A DNA stretch of 64,000 nt from Streptomyces marianii (GTDB lineage: Bacteria; Actinomycetota; Actinomycetes; Streptomycetales; Streptomycetaceae): NCBI RefSeq assembly GCF_005795905.1, contig NZ_VAWE01000001.1, forward strand, positions 4,763,001 to 4,827,000. The letters run 5' to 3'. The first letter of the stretch is position 1; each line of letters opens with the position of its first letter. This document shows, piece after piece, positions 41,118 to 50,352 of the stretch. The notes below the pieces were generated by a model. The model was not told the DNA's origin, made no database searches, and worked only from the letters and a program-made list of their open reading frames with translations. Position numbers and translations under genes: made by a program.

Positions 41118-42314
41118 ATGGAACGGGAACTGCCTCGGATCATCAGCGTCGACGACCATGTGATCGAGCCCGCACATCTCTTCGAGACCTGGCTGCCGGC
41201 GAGGTACCGGGACCGCGGACCCCGGCCGCTCACTGCCGGCATCGGTGAGCTCGCGTACGTCGGCGGCAAGTACCGGATCACGATGGACCCCGACGGGCCG
41301 CCCACGGACTGGTGGATCTACGAGGACCTGGAGTTCCCGTACAAGCGCAACATCGCCGCCGTCGGCTTCGACCGCGACGAGATGACGCTGGAGGGGATCA
41401 CCCGGGCCGAGATGCGGCGCGGCTGCTGGGACCCCAAGGCCCGACTGGAGGACATGGACCTCAACCACGTCGAGGCGTCCCTGTGCTTCCCCACCTTCCC
41501 CCGGTTCTGCGGCCAGACCTTCGCCGAGGCCAAGGACAAAGAGGTCGCGCTCGCCTGTGTCCGCGCGTACAACGACTGGATGGTGGAGGAGTGGTGCGGC
41601 GACAGCGGCGGCCGGCTCATCCCCCTCTGCATCGTCCCCCTGTGGGACATCGATCTCGCGGTGGCCGAGATCCGGCGCAACGCGGCCCGTGGCGTACGGG
41701 CCGTGACCTTCTCCGAGATCCCCACCTGTCTGGGACTGCCGTCGATCCACTCCGGCTACTGGGACCCGTTCTTCGCCGTCTGCCAGGAGACCGGGACGGT
41801 CGTCAACATGCACATCGGCTCGTCCTCGCAGATGCCCGCGGCCTCGCCCGACGCGCCCCCCGCCGTCCAGGCGGCGCTCTCCTTCAACAACGCCATGGCG
41901 TCGATGACGGACTTCCTCTTCAGCGGGGTGCTGGTGAGGTTCCCGGCGCTCAAGCTCGCCTACAGCGAGGGCCAGATGGGCTGGATCCCGTACGCGCTGG
42001 AACGGGCGGACGACGTGTGGCGGGAGCACCGGGCCTGGGGCGGGGTGCGCGATCTTGTCCCCGAACCGCCGTCCATGTACTACTACCGGCAGATCTTCTG
42101 CTGCTTCTTCCGCGACAAGCACGGCGTCGCCTCGCTCGACGTGGTGGGCCGCGACAACGCCACCTTCGAGACGGACTACCCCCACGTGGACTCGACCTTC
42201 CCGCACACCCGGGAGGTCGCCCTGGACCATGTGAAGGACCTCGACGACGAGACCGTCCACAAGCTGATGCGCGGCAACGCGATCCGGATGCTCGGCCTGG
42301 ACCTGGACGCGTAG
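41118..42314 (+). CDS. Amidohydrolase family protein (metal-dependent TIM barrel)
   Basis: A protein of 398 residues. Metal-ligand landmarks of the PF04909 (ACMSD/decarboxylase) group are SVDDHVIEPAHLFETWLP (the usual H-x-H is D-H-x-x-x-P-x-H here), VVNMHIGSSSQMP (His) and the late Asp in ATFETDYPHVDSTFP. Family members hydrolyse or decarboxylate ring acids and acyl-CoA-derived intermediates. The gene starts an operon with two acyl-CoA dehydrogenases; its stop overlaps the next GTG by one base. GGAGGGGCCCG upstream. Exact reaction unknown. Confidence 0.88.
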   Translation: MERELPRIISVDDHVIEPAHLFETWLPARYRDRGPRPLTAGIGELAYVGGKYRITMDPDGPPTDWWIYEDLEFPYKRNIAAVGFDRDEMTLEGITRAEMRRGCWDPKARLEDMDLNHVEASLCFPTFPRFCGQTFAEAKDKEVALACVRAYNDWMVEEWCGDSGGRLIPLCIVPLWDIDLAVAEIRRNAARGVRAVTFSEIPTCLGLPSIHSGYWDPFFAVCQETGTVVNMHIGSSSQMPAASPDAPPAVQAALSFNNAMASMTDFLFSGVLVRFPALKLAYSEGQMGWIPYALERADDVWREHRAWGGVRDLVPEPPSMYYYRQIFCCFFRDKHGVASLDVVGRDNATFETDYPHVDSTFPHTREVALDHVKDLDDETVHKLMRGNAIRMLGLDLDA

Positions 42315-43447
42315 TGGACCTCGCGTACACCGAGGAGGAGGAGGCATTCCGGGCCGGGCTGCGGGACTGGCTCGGGGGCGCCCTCTCCGAGCTCCCGCCG
42401 CCGCCCCCGCCCGACGACTGGCCGGCCCGGCGCGCCCACGACACCGCCTGGCAGCGGGCGCTGTACGACGCCGGATACGCGGACGTCCACTGGGACGCGT
42501 CCCCGACCCGGCGGCTGATCTTCCTGGAGGAGACCGAGAAGGCCGGGGCCCCCTACGTCGGCGCGAACTTCGTGGGCCTGCTGCACGCCGGGCCGACCAT
42601 CGCCGCCGAGGGCACCCGCGAACAGCGCGAGCGCTGGCTGCCGCGCATCCTGCGCGGCGAGGAGATCTGGTGCCAGGGCTTCAGCGAGCCCGACGCCGGG
42701 TCCGACCTCGCCTCCCTGCGGACCAGGGCCGTCCGCGACGGGGACTCCTACGTGGTGACCGGCGCCAAGGTCTGGACCTCGCACGCCGAGGTCGCCGACT
42801 GGTGCGAACTGCTCGTGCGCACCGACCCGCAGGCGCCCCGTCACCGCGGCATCAGCTGGCTCGCGATGCCGATGGACGCGCCCGGCGTCACCGTCCGGCC
42901 GCTGCGCACCCTCGCCGGGTCGACGGAGTTCGCCGAGGTCCACCTCGACGAGGTGCGGGTGCCGGTGGCGAACCGGGTGGGGGAGGAGAACGACGGCTGG
43001 CGCGTCACGATGGTGACCCTGTCCTTCGAACGCGGCACCGCCTTCGTCGGCGAGGTCGTCGCCTGCCGCCGTACGCTCGCCGCGCTGGCCCGCACCGCAC
43101 GGGAGAACGGCCGCTGGGACGACGCCGTACTGCGCCGCCGGCTCGGCAGGCTCAACGCGGAGTTCGGCGCGCTGTGGCGGCTCACCCAGTGGAACGTCAG
43201 CGAGGCCGAGGCGACCGGCGGCGTCCCCGGCACCGGCGGCTCGGTCTTCAAGCTCCGCTACTCCCACGCCCGCCAGGAGCTGTACGACACGGCCGCCGAG
43301 GTGCTCGGCCCGGACGCGCTGGACCTGTCCCGCGAGTGGACCCTCGGCAGGCTGGCGTCGCTGGCGTACACCATCGCCGCCGGCACCTCGCAGATCCAGC
43401 GGAACATCGTCGCCGAGCGGATCCTCGGCCTGCCGAAGGAGCGATGA
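42314..43447 (+). CDS. Acyl-CoA dehydrogenase (full-length partner)
   Basis: A protein of 377 residues from GTG overlapping the amidohydrolase TAG. Beta-domain motif QGFSEPDAGSDLASLRTRAV (about 115-134), KVWTSHAEVADWC, and the C-terminal AGTSQIQRNIVAERILGLPK typical of actinobacterial FadE-like enzymes. It is followed 6 bases later by a 285-residue acyl-CoA dehydrogenase, the layout of heteromeric dehydrogenases known from actinobacterial steroid side-chain degradation. Confidence 0.92.
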   Translation: MDLAYTEEEEAFRAGLRDWLGGALSELPPPPPPDDWPARRAHDTAWQRALYDAGYADVHWDASPTRRLIFLEETEKAGAPYVGANFVGLLHAGPTIAAEGTREQRERWLPRILRGEEIWCQGFSEPDAGSDLASLRTRAVRDGDSYVVTGAKVWTSHAEVADWCELLVRTDPQAPRHRGISWLAMPMDAPGVTVRPLRTLAGSTEFAEVHLDEVRVPVANRVGEENDGWRVTMVTLSFERGTAFVGEVVACRRTLAALARTARENGRWDDAVLRRRLGRLNAEFGALWRLTQWNVSEAEATGGVPGTGGSVFKLRYSHARQELYDTAAEVLGPDALDLSREWTLGRLASLAYTIAAGTSQIQRNIVAERILGLPKER

Positions 43448-43453
43448 GGAGCC

Positions 43454-44311
43454 GTGCACTTCCAACCGACCGAGGACCAGCGGGCGTTGCGCAAGGGGGT
43501 CCGGGAGCTGCTGGAGGCCCGCTGCGGCCGGGACGCCCTCCGCGCGGCCGGGGCACGGATCGACCGGTCGTTGTGGCAGGAGCTCGGCCGGGCCGGGTTC
43601 TTCGCGCTGCGGCTGCCCGAGGCGGAGGGCGGTGTCGGGCTCGGACTCCCGGAGGCGGCGCTGGTCTTCGAGGAGGCCGGGCGGGTGCTGCTGCCGGGGC
43701 CGCTGGTGGCCACGCACCTCGCCGCGGGCACCGTCCCCGGCGCCGCCGACGGGACCGCCGTCGTCACCCGGGCCGAAGGGGGACTCGTCCCCTGGCTGGA
43801 GGAGGCGGACGTGGTCCTCGGGGACGCCTCCGACGCCGTGCCCGTACGGTCGGTCGATCCGCTGACACCGCTGCACCGGCTGCCGTCCGCACCCCCCGGC
43901 GAGCCGGATCCGGCGGCCGTACTGCTGACGGCCGCAGAACAGCTGGGCTCCGCCGGGCGTACCACCGGCATGGCCGTCCGGTACGCCGGGGAACGCGAGC
44001 AGTTCGGCCGGCCCATCGGCGCCTTCCAGGCGGTCAAGCACCTCTGCGCGCGGATGCTGGTGCGGACCGAACTGGCCCGCGCCGCGGTGTACGCGGCTGC
44101 CGTCACCGCCGACCCCGTGGAGATCGCCGGCGCCAAGCTCCTCGCCGACGACGCCGCGGTCAGGGGCGCCCGGGACTGCCTCCAGGTGCACGGCGGCATG
44201 GGCTTCACCTGGGAGGCCGAGGTGCATCTGCACCTCAAACGGGCCTGGGTGCGCGCCGAGCTGGGGCAGACGGCCGCGCAGGCGGAGGAGGCGCTGGCGG
44301 CCGCCCTCTGA
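43454..44311 (+). CDS. Short acyl-CoA dehydrogenase-like protein (probable heteromer partner)
   Basis: A protein of 285 residues, about 90 short of the family. The N-terminal helical domain (FQPTEDQRALRKGVRELLEA, ELGRAGFFALRLPEAEGGVG) and C-terminal domain (YAGEREQFGRPIGAFQAVKH, DCLQVHGGMGFTWEAEVHLH) are present, but the middle beta-domain is shrunken (about 95-160) and lacks the EPxAGSD motif. Such subunits in steroid-degrading alpha2beta2 dehydrogenases supply half of the FAD or substrate site. GTG start with GAGGAG upstream. Confidence 0.88.
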   Translation: MHFQPTEDQRALRKGVRELLEARCGRDALRAAGARIDRSLWQELGRAGFFALRLPEAEGGVGLGLPEAALVFEEAGRVLLPGPLVATHLAAGTVPGAADGTAVVTRAEGGLVPWLEEADVVLGDASDAVPVRSVDPLTPLHRLPSAPPGEPDPAAVLLTAAEQLGSAGRTTGMAVRYAGEREQFGRPIGAFQAVKHLCARMLVRTELARAAVYAAAVTADPVEIAGAKLLADDAAVRGARDCLQVHGGMGFTWEAEVHLHLKRAWVRAELGQTAAQAEEALAAAL

Positions 44312-44744
44312 GCGGCCGGCCGGGAATCGACGGGGAGGGCACCGGGTGGGCCGGAGGCGAACCGGACGGCGGACGGGCGGGAGTCACCCTGCGTCGATAT
44401 CGGGTTGTGTCCTTGGCACGGGCCGTCACGGCCCGGAGTCGGGCCTGCCCTCGGGTACTCTCCGTGGGGTGCGAGACGCGTACTGCCCGAGGGCAGTGAT
44501 CCCGACGCCCCGGCCGGATCCGGACATGGCCGGCGGGGAGGAACGCGCCGCTCGCACAGGGTGTTCGACTATTCGCAAGGTGCGCCGCACAGTATGCACC
44601 ACGGGTACTCCTTCGCGCTGGAATATGCCCGAAGCGCTTGTTGCGGTGACTGTACGTCAACCATGCTGTCTCGCAGGGAAATCACATTCCGTGATGGCTG
44701 TGAGGCGCGAGGCGATGTGTCCGCCGGTTCGGATGGTGTGAGCG
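44312..44744. other. Gap between dehydrogenase operon and HATPase gene
   Basis: No supported gene. It contains one terminator-like inverted repeat (listed) and probably the promoter of the next gene; no clear promoter pair was recognised. An ATG at 44595 opens a frame without family features. Confidence 0.35.
44445..44496. terminator. Terminator-like inverted repeat
   Basis: CTGCCCTCGGG (44445-44455) and CCCGAGGGCAG (44486-44496), 11 perfect pairs with a 30-base loop, downstream of the dehydrogenase operon. Confidence 0.5.
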
Positions 44745-45233
44745 GTGCAGGTGCTTCAGGTGCAGTTGGAGGTCGGGCCGGATCCCGCGGAGGTGGGACG
44801 GGCCAGAAGATGGGCCCGCTCCCGGCTCGCCGGGTCGGGCATAGGGGACGACGAGCCGCTGGCCGAGATCCTGGTGCTGCTCATCTCCGAACTGGTCACC
44901 AACGCGGTGGTCCACACGGGTTGTCCGGCCGTGCTCAGGATGCTGTTCGGTCTCGGAGCGGCGGAGGCCGGCACGGTGCGGGTCGAGGTGGCCGACAGCT
45001 GCTCACGGCCGCCGCAGCCGCGTCGTTCGGCCGGTGACGACACGGGCGGGCGCGGACTGGAGCTCGTCGACGGGCTGGCCGACCGCTGGGGCTGGAAGCG
45101 CGAGGGCGCGGGCAAGAGCATCTGGTGCGAGGTGGATCGCTGTGTGGTGCCCGGCGCCGCCGTGCCGTCCCCCGCGCTTCCCGTCGTCCAGGTGCTTCCC
45201 TCGGGGCTGACGCCGGGCGCGTACCCCGCCTGA
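44745..45233 (+). CDS. ATP-binding protein of the anti-sigma (RsbW/HATPase_c) type
   Basis: A protein of 162 residues. GHKL boxes are seen: N-box VLLISELVTNAVVHTG (about 43-58), G1 VRVEVADSCSRPP (Asp), and G2 GGRGLELVDGLADRWG (about 101-116). Streptomyces have many such small kinases, which phosphorylate STAS antagonists or act as regulators. The STAS protein at 36061 is a conceivable but unproven partner. Start uncertain; GTG at 44745 is used. It converges on the cyclase gene. Confidence 0.85.
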   Translation: MQVLQVQLEVGPDPAEVGRARRWARSRLAGSGIGDDEPLAEILVLLISELVTNAVVHTGCPAVLRMLFGLGAAEAGTVRVEVADSCSRPPQPRRSAGDDTGGRGLELVDGLADRWGWKREGAGKSIWCEVDRCVVPGAAVPSPALPVVQVLPSGLTPGAYPA

Positions 45234-45262
45234 GGCAGGCCCACGCCGGTGGGGTGCCGGGG

Positions 45263-46189
45263 TCAGAGCACCGCCACCGGCGCGACCGGTGTCCCCGTGC
45301 CGCCGACGAACGGCTCGGGGGTGGCCGACAACAGGAAGGCGTACCGCCGTTCCTCCGCGCAGGCCGCCGATAGTTCCTCCAGGTTCCAGTTCTGGCCCTG
45401 CAGCATGCCCATCTCCACCAGGTCGAGCGCGTGCACGGGCAGCCAGAGGTTCTCGATCTCCGGGGGGAAGATCTCGAAGGTGAGGGTGTCGTTCGCGACG
45501 GCGGCGGTGTCGCGGGCGTGGAACCACTCGGGCGCACGCACCGAGAGACCGGGTGAGGGGTGGGCGTACGCGTGCCTGTCCCCGCCGAGGTACGCCCGGA
45601 TCTGCCCGGTCCTGACGAGCACGATGTCGCCCGCCCGCACCCGTACGCCCCCGAACTCCTCCGCCTCCGCGAGGTCTTCCGGTGTGACGGCGTGGTCGCC
45701 GGCCAGTCGGTCCACGCCCTTGGCGCGCGCCACGTCGAGCAGCACCCCGCGCGAGACGAGGGTGCGGACGGTGTCGATGCCGCTGTAACGGGCTCCCTCG
45801 TGGGGGGTGATGCTGTCCGCGGGGCGGCCGTTCCAGATCCTGCCCGAGTGCGAGACGTGCGTGAGCGCGTCCCAGTGGGTGGCCGCCTGCAGTCCCATCG
45901 TCACGGCGTCGTCGCTGGTCGCGACCGTGCCGGGCCCGAACAGCTCCTGGTTGATCTGCACCATGGTGTGCAGGGGGTTCACCCGGCCCGGGATCACTCC
46001 GGTCTGGACGCCGTCCTGCCGGAGCGGCAGGGCGAGCGGTACGCGCCGCCCGGCACGCACCGTCCCGGCCGCCTCCCGCACCACCTCGTCGGTGATCAGG
46101 TTCAGTGTCCCGATCTCGTCGTCGGCGCCCCAGCGCCCCCAGTTGTTCACGCGCTCCGCGATCTCGTGGAACTCCTCCGGCAGTGACAT
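45263..46189 (-). CDS. Cyclase/kynurenine-formamidase-like metal-dependent hydrolase
   Basis: A protein of 308 residues. The PF04199 metal motif appears as ATHWDALTHVSHSGRIWNG (H-x-D-x-x-x-H, about 112-125) with a further Asp/Glu in VRAGDIVLVRTGQI. Enzymes of this type hydrolyse formamides, cyclise polyketides or open lactone-like rings. ATG at 46189 with GGGAGG 4-5 bases away. It is divergent from the SDR operon across an operator of the shared family, so it probably acts in the same pathway. Confidence 0.85.
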   Translation of the reverse strand: MSLPEEFHEIAERVNNWGRWGADDEIGTLNLITDEVVREAAGTVRAGRRVPLALPLRQDGVQTGVIPGRVNPLHTMVQINQELFGPGTVATSDDAVTMGLQAATHWDALTHVSHSGRIWNGRPADSITPHEGARYSGIDTVRTLVSRGVLLDVARAKGVDRLAGDHAVTPEDLAEAEEFGGVRVRAGDIVLVRTGQIRAYLGGDRHAYAHPSPGLSVRAPEWFHARDTAAVANDTLTFEIFPPEIENLWLPVHALDLVEMGMLQGQNWNLEELSAACAEERRYAFLLSATPEPFVGGTGTPVAPVAVL

Positions 46190-46236
46190 CGGCGCCTCCC
46201 TGGGGCTTGTGCTCAAGCGTCCGGCGGACCATAAAA

Positions 46237-46253
46237 TCTAACGGTCCGTCAGA
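46237..46253. promoter_or_regulatory. Operator 3: TCTAACG-GTC-CGTCAGA
   Basis: One mismatch from perfect 7-base arms. It lies in the 83-base gap between the divergent cyclase and SDR genes, 20 bases from the SDR start. Confidence 0.7.
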
Positions 46254-46272
46254 AAACTGGAAGGGGCCGGAC

Positions 46273-47184
46273 GTGGGGAACTTCTTGGCAGGCAGGACCG
46301 TCGCCGTGACCGGCGCCGGACGCGGCATCGGCCGCGCCGTGGCCCTCGCGTGCGCCGCCGAGGGGGCGAAGGTCGTCGTCAACGACCACGGCGTCTCCGT
46401 CGACGGCCGAGAACCGGCCTCGGAGGTCGCCGAGGCGGTGGTCAAGGAGATCGAGGCCGCGGGCGGGGAGGCGGTGGCCGTCGGCGACGACATCTCGACG
46501 ATGGAGGGCGGGCAGCGGGTCGTCGACACCGCGCTCGCCCGCTTCGGACGGCTCGACGGGGCCGTGTGCGTCGCCGGCATCCTGCGCGAGCGCATGCTCT
46601 TCAACATGACCGAGGACGAGTGGGACCCGGTCGTCGCCACCCACCTCAAGGGCACCTTCACCGTCTTCCGCGCGGCCTCCGCGGTCATGCGCGAACAGGG
46701 CGGCGGCACCCTGATCGGCTTCACCAGCGGCAACCACCAGGGCTCCGTCGCCCAGGCCAACTACTCGGCGGCCAAGGGCGGCGTCATCTCGCTGGTGCGC
46801 AGCGCGGCGCTCGGACTGCACAAGTACGGCGTGACGGCGAACGCGGTCGCACCCGTCGCCCGGACCCGTATGTCGGCAGGCGTCCCGATGGAACTCAAGG
46901 AGATCGGGGAGCCGGCGGACGTGGCGGCACTCGTCGTCTACCTGCTGTCCGAGCGGGCGCGCGCGGAGGACATCACCGGGCAGGTCTACACGATCGCCGG
47001 TCCCAAGATCGCGGTCTGGGCCCAGCCCCGCGAACTGCGGGCCGCCTACGCCGACGGCGCGTGGACCCCCGAACGGATCGCGGACTTCCTCCCCGGGACC
47101 GTCGGCACCGACCCGATGCCGATGCTCGCCCGGCTCGAGGCGATGGCGAAGGCGGCCGCCTCGGGCGACCGCCCGAACCGCTGA
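46273..47184 (+). CDS. Short-chain dehydrogenase/reductase (3-hydroxyacyl-CoA dehydrogenase-like)
   Basis: A protein of 303 residues from GTG at 46273 (GAAGGGG upstream). The Rossmann motif TGAGRGIGRAVAL (about 13-25), and catalytic Ser...Tyr-x-x-x-Lys in GFTSGNHQGSVAQANYSAAK (about 149-168) are intact. The extra C-terminal segment (KIAVWAQPRELRAAYADGAW and on) matches SDRs related to the dehydrogenase unit of peroxisomal multifunctional enzyme 2, so a beta-oxidation or ring-alcohol step is likely. First gene of a three-gene operon. Confidence 0.9.
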   Translation: MGNFLAGRTVAVTGAGRGIGRAVALACAAEGAKVVVNDHGVSVDGREPASEVAEAVVKEIEAAGGEAVAVGDDISTMEGGQRVVDTALARFGRLDGAVCVAGILRERMLFNMTEDEWDPVVATHLKGTFTVFRAASAVMREQGGGTLIGFTSGNHQGSVAQANYSAAKGGVISLVRSAALGLHKYGVTANAVAPVARTRMSAGVPMELKEIGEPADVAALVVYLLSERARAEDITGQVYTIAGPKIAVWAQPRELRAAYADGAWTPERIADFLPGTVGTDPMPMLARLEAMAKAAASGDRPNR

Positions 47185-47199
47185 CGCGGGGCCACGGCC

Positions 47200-48375
47200 A
47201 TGGACTTCGCCTTCGGCCCCGACGACACCGCCTTCCGGCACGAGGCGCGCACCTGGCTGGAGGACCACGTCACCGGCGCGTTCGCCGACTCCGCAGGGCA
47301 CCGCGGACCCGGCGGCGAGCACGAGCGCGACCGCACCCGGTTCGCCTGGGAGCGCGAACTCGGCGCCGGCGGCTGGATCGGGCTCGGCTGGGACGCCGAC
47401 CACGGCAACCGCCGCGCCACCCTCACCCAGCAGGTCGTCTGGGCCGAGGAGTACGCGCGCGCCCGCGCCCCCGCCCGGCTCGGCCACATCGGCGAGAACC
47501 TGCTCGCCCCGACCCTGATCGCCCACGGCGACACGGACCAGCAGGCCCGCTACCTGCCGGGCATCGCCCGCGGCGAGGAGTACTGGTGCCAGGGCTACAG
47601 CGAGCCCGGCGCGGGCTCCGACCTGGCGTCGTTGCGGACCACGGCCGTCGCCGACGGCGGCCGCTACCGGGTCACCGGCCAGAAGATCTGGACCTCGCTC
47701 GCCCGCGAGGCGCACTGGTGCTTCGTCCTGGCCCGCACCGAACCCGGCGCCACCCGCCACCGCGGACTGTCGTTCCTGCTCGTGCCGATGGACCAGCCCG
47801 GCCGGATCGACGTACGGCCCATCCGGCAGATGTCCGGCACCAGCGAGTTCAACGAGGTCTTCCTCGACGGCGCCGAGGCCGTCGAGACGGTCGGCGGCGA
47901 GGGGAACGGCTGGCAGGTCGCCATGGGCCTGCTCGCCCTCGAACGCGGGGTCTCGACGCTCGTCCAGCAGATCGGCTTCGAGGAGGAACTGGGCCGGGTC
48001 CTGCGCACCGCCGCCGGGGGCGTCCTCGACCACGACCCCGTGCTCCGGGACCGCCTGGTCCACCAGTGGGCCGAACTGCGCACCATGCGCTGGAACGCGC
48101 TGCGCACCCTCGGCCGCACCGGCGACCCGGGCGCGCCCAGCGTCGCGAAACTGCTGTGGGGCGGCTGGCACCGGCGGCTCGGCGAACTGGCCGTGCAGGT
48201 ACGGGGCGCGGCCGCCGCCGCCGGCCCGGACGCCTGGTCGCCCTCGTACGAACTGGACGCACTGCAAAGGCTGTTCCTCTTCACCCGCGCCGACACGATC
48301 TACGGCGGCTCGGACGAGGTCCAGCGGAACATCATCGCCGAGCGGGTGCTCGGCCTACCCAGGGAGCCGCGGTGA
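47200..48375 (+). CDS. Acyl-CoA dehydrogenase
   Basis: A protein of 391 residues: GYSEPGAGSDLASLRTTAVA (about 128-147), GQKIWTSLAREAHWCFVLAR and the C-terminal YGGSDEVQRNIIAERVLGLP. All family parts are present. It starts 15 bases after the SDR gene, and its stop overlaps the alcohol dehydrogenase GTG as GTGA. Similar in type to the enzyme at 42314 but clearly a separate paralogue. Confidence 0.92.
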   Translation: MDFAFGPDDTAFRHEARTWLEDHVTGAFADSAGHRGPGGEHERDRTRFAWERELGAGGWIGLGWDADHGNRRATLTQQVVWAEEYARARAPARLGHIGENLLAPTLIAHGDTDQQARYLPGIARGEEYWCQGYSEPGAGSDLASLRTTAVADGGRYRVTGQKIWTSLAREAHWCFVLARTEPGATRHRGLSFLLVPMDQPGRIDVRPIRQMSGTSEFNEVFLDGAEAVETVGGEGNGWQVAMGLLALERGVSTLVQQIGFEEELGRVLRTAAGGVLDHDPVLRDRLVHQWAELRTMRWNALRTLGRTGDPGAPSVAKLLWGGWHRRLGELAVQVRGAAAAAGPDAWSPSYELDALQRLFLFTRADTIYGGSDEVQRNIIAERVLGLPREPR

Positions 48376-49421
48376 GAGGTGTCGTCTTCGACGGCGAACG
48401 GGTCGAGGTCGCCGACGACCTCGAGATACGCGCCCCCGGCCCCGGCGAGGTGCTCGTCCGTGTCGCGGCCGCGGGACTCTGCCACAGCGATCTGTCGGTG
48501 ATCGACGGAACGATCCCCTTCCCCGTGCCCGTCGTGCTGGGACACGAGGGCGCGGGCGTCGTCGAGGCCGTCGGCGCGGACGTCGCCCACGTCGCGCCCG
48601 GCGACCACGTGTCGCTGTCGACGCTCGCCAACTGCGGGGCGTGCGCGGAGTGCGACCGGGGACGGCCGACGATGTGCCGTTCCTCGATCGGCAGGCCCGG
48701 TCGGCCGTTCACCCGGGCCGGGAAGCCGCTCCACCAGTTCGCCGCCAGCTCGGCCTTCGCGGAACGCACCCTGGTCAAGGCCGTGCAGGCGGTGCGGATC
48801 CCCGGCGATGTCCCGCTCACCTCGGCCGCGCTCATCGGCTGCGGGGTGCTGACCGGCGTGGGGGCCGTGCTCAACCGGGCCAGGGTGGCCCTCGGCGACA
48901 CGGTCGTGGTCATCGGCGCGGGCGGCATCGGGCTGAACGTGCTCCAGGGGGCCCGACTCGCCGGCGCGGTGACGATCGTCGCCGTGGACACCAACCCGGC
49001 GAAGGAGGAGACGGCCCGCCTCTTCGGCGCGACGCACTTCCTCACCTCCGTGGACGCGGTACGGGACGTGCTGCCGCACGGCGCACAGCACGTCTTCGAG
49101 TGCGTCGGGCACACGGGGCTGGTGCGCCGGGCGATCGACCTCCTGGACCGCCACGGCCAGGCGGTGCTGCTCGGCATGCCGGCGCCGACCGCGGAGGCGA
49201 CGTTCCTGCCCGCGGCGATGTTCCTGGACAAGGCCGTGCTCGGCTGCCGCTACGGCTCCTCGCGCCCGCAGCACGACATCGCCCTGTACGCCCGGCTGTA
49301 CCGGGAGGGGCGGCTGCTGCTGGACGAACTGGTCACGGAGACGTACCCGGTGGAGGACTTCGCCAAGGCGGCCGAGGACGCGGAGCACGGGCGGGTGGCA
49401 CGGGGGGTCCTGACGTTCTGA
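48372..49421 (+). CDS. Zinc-dependent alcohol dehydrogenase (MDR family)
   Basis: A protein of 349 residues. Catalytic zinc ligands are in AAGLCHSDLS (Cys) and VLGHEGAGVVEAVG (His, Glu); the structural-zinc loop is CGACAECDRGRPTMC with four Cys; the NAD-binding motif is VVIGAGGIGLNVLQGA (about 178-193). Likely an NAD(P)-dependent oxidation of an alcohol in the pathway (class III/benzyl-alcohol type by zinc loop). GTG is coupled to the dehydrogenase stop. Confidence 0.92.
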   Translation: MRGVVFDGERVEVADDLEIRAPGPGEVLVRVAAAGLCHSDLSVIDGTIPFPVPVVLGHEGAGVVEAVGADVAHVAPGDHVSLSTLANCGACAECDRGRPTMCRSSIGRPGRPFTRAGKPLHQFAASSAFAERTLVKAVQAVRIPGDVPLTSAALIGCGVLTGVGAVLNRARVALGDTVVVIGAGGIGLNVLQGARLAGAVTIVAVDTNPAKEETARLFGATHFLTSVDAVRDVLPHGAQHVFECVGHTGLVRRAIDLLDRHGQAVLLGMPAPTAEATFLPAAMFLDKAVLGCRYGSSRPQHDIALYARLYREGRLLLDELVTETYPVEDFAKAAEDAEHGRVARGVLTF

Positions 49422-49629
49422 GCGCGGGCGGGGTGGGGACGGTGCCCGGCCCGTGACCATGCCGGCGGCTCGGCCTCTCGCGGGTCGGGCCGTGGGCGGG
49501 GCGGTTCCCGCGGGTTCGGCCGTGGGCGGCGACCCGGGGCCGTTCTCCACCAGCACCGCGAAGTCGGCGTCGGTGCGGACCGGCCCGGGCGGCCGCATCG
49601 GGGCGCGGTTCGAGCGACGCGCGCCCCTG

Positions 49630-49676
49630 TGCCTGCCCCTGTCGACTCCCCCCCCCGTGGTCGGCAGGGGCAGGCA
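49630..49676. terminator. Terminator hairpin after the SDR-ACAD-ADH operon
   Basis: TGCCTGCCCCTG and CAGGGGCAGGCA, 12 perfect pairs, loop of 23 that includes a run of 9 C. Located about 210 bases past the operon stop. No gene is seen in 49422-49890. Confidence 0.65.
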
Positions 49677-49890
49677 TCGTTACGCCTGTCGGACGGCGTC
49701 ACACGCCCGTGCATGACAACGTCCCCCGGTATGGAGCCGGGGGATGGTGTCCCGCTGAATGGTGTGGCAGTGATCCCCTCTCGTGGCCTGCGGGCGCCAA
49801 GCCGCTGATGAAGAGTGGGGGCATCAGGCGCTGCCGCGCCACGACACCGCTCTTCGGGACATGACCGAAGGAGGGGACGGTCGCGGCCCC

Positions 49891-50316
49891 TCAGTCGATG
49901 CAGAACTCGTTGCCCTCGATGTCCAGCATCGGGATGCACGCATCATTGCCGTCATACAGCGTTCGCACGTGTATCGCCCCGAGCGGGACCAGCCGTGCGC
50001 ACTCGGCCTCAAGTGCGGCGAGGCGCTCTTCACCCACGAGTCCGGTGCCGACCCGCACGTCGAGATGCAGCCGGTTCTTGGCGGCCTTTCCTTCGGGGAC
50101 GCGCTGGAAGTACAGTCGCGGACCCACGCCTGAGGGGTCAATGCAGGCAAAACATGCGTCCTGCTGCTCAGGTGGCTGTGAGCGCTTGAAATCGTCCCAC
50201 GTGGCAAACCCCTCGGGTGGCGGCGGTACGACATACCCCAACACCTCGCACCAGAAACGGGCGAGGCGCTCAGGTTCTGCGCAGTCGAAGGTGACTTGGA
50301 ACTTCTTGATCGACAT
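49891..50316 (-). CDS. VOC family (glyoxalase-like) protein
   Basis: A protein of 141 residues with two beta-alpha-beta-beta-beta units: FQVTFDCAEPERLARFWCEV at the N-terminus (His replaced by Thr at the first ligand position), NRLHLDVRVGTGLVGEERLA in the middle and PMLDIEGNEFCID at the end (Glu ligand). Such proteins include antibiotic-resistance and unknown enzymes. ATG at 50316 gives the family's start. It stands alone in a segment with a tRNA-like scar and a toxin-antitoxin module, which may be imported. Confidence 0.85.
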   Translation of the reverse strand: MSIKKFQVTFDCAEPERLARFWCEVLGYVVPPPPEGFATWDDFKRSQPPEQQDACFACIDPSGVGPRLYFQRVPEGKAAKNRLHLDVRVGTGLVGEERLAALEAECARLVPLGAIHVRTLYDGNDACIPMLDIEGNEFCID

Positions 50317-50352
50317 CACCGGGCCACCGTATTGGCGTGTGCTCTTCGGCAA

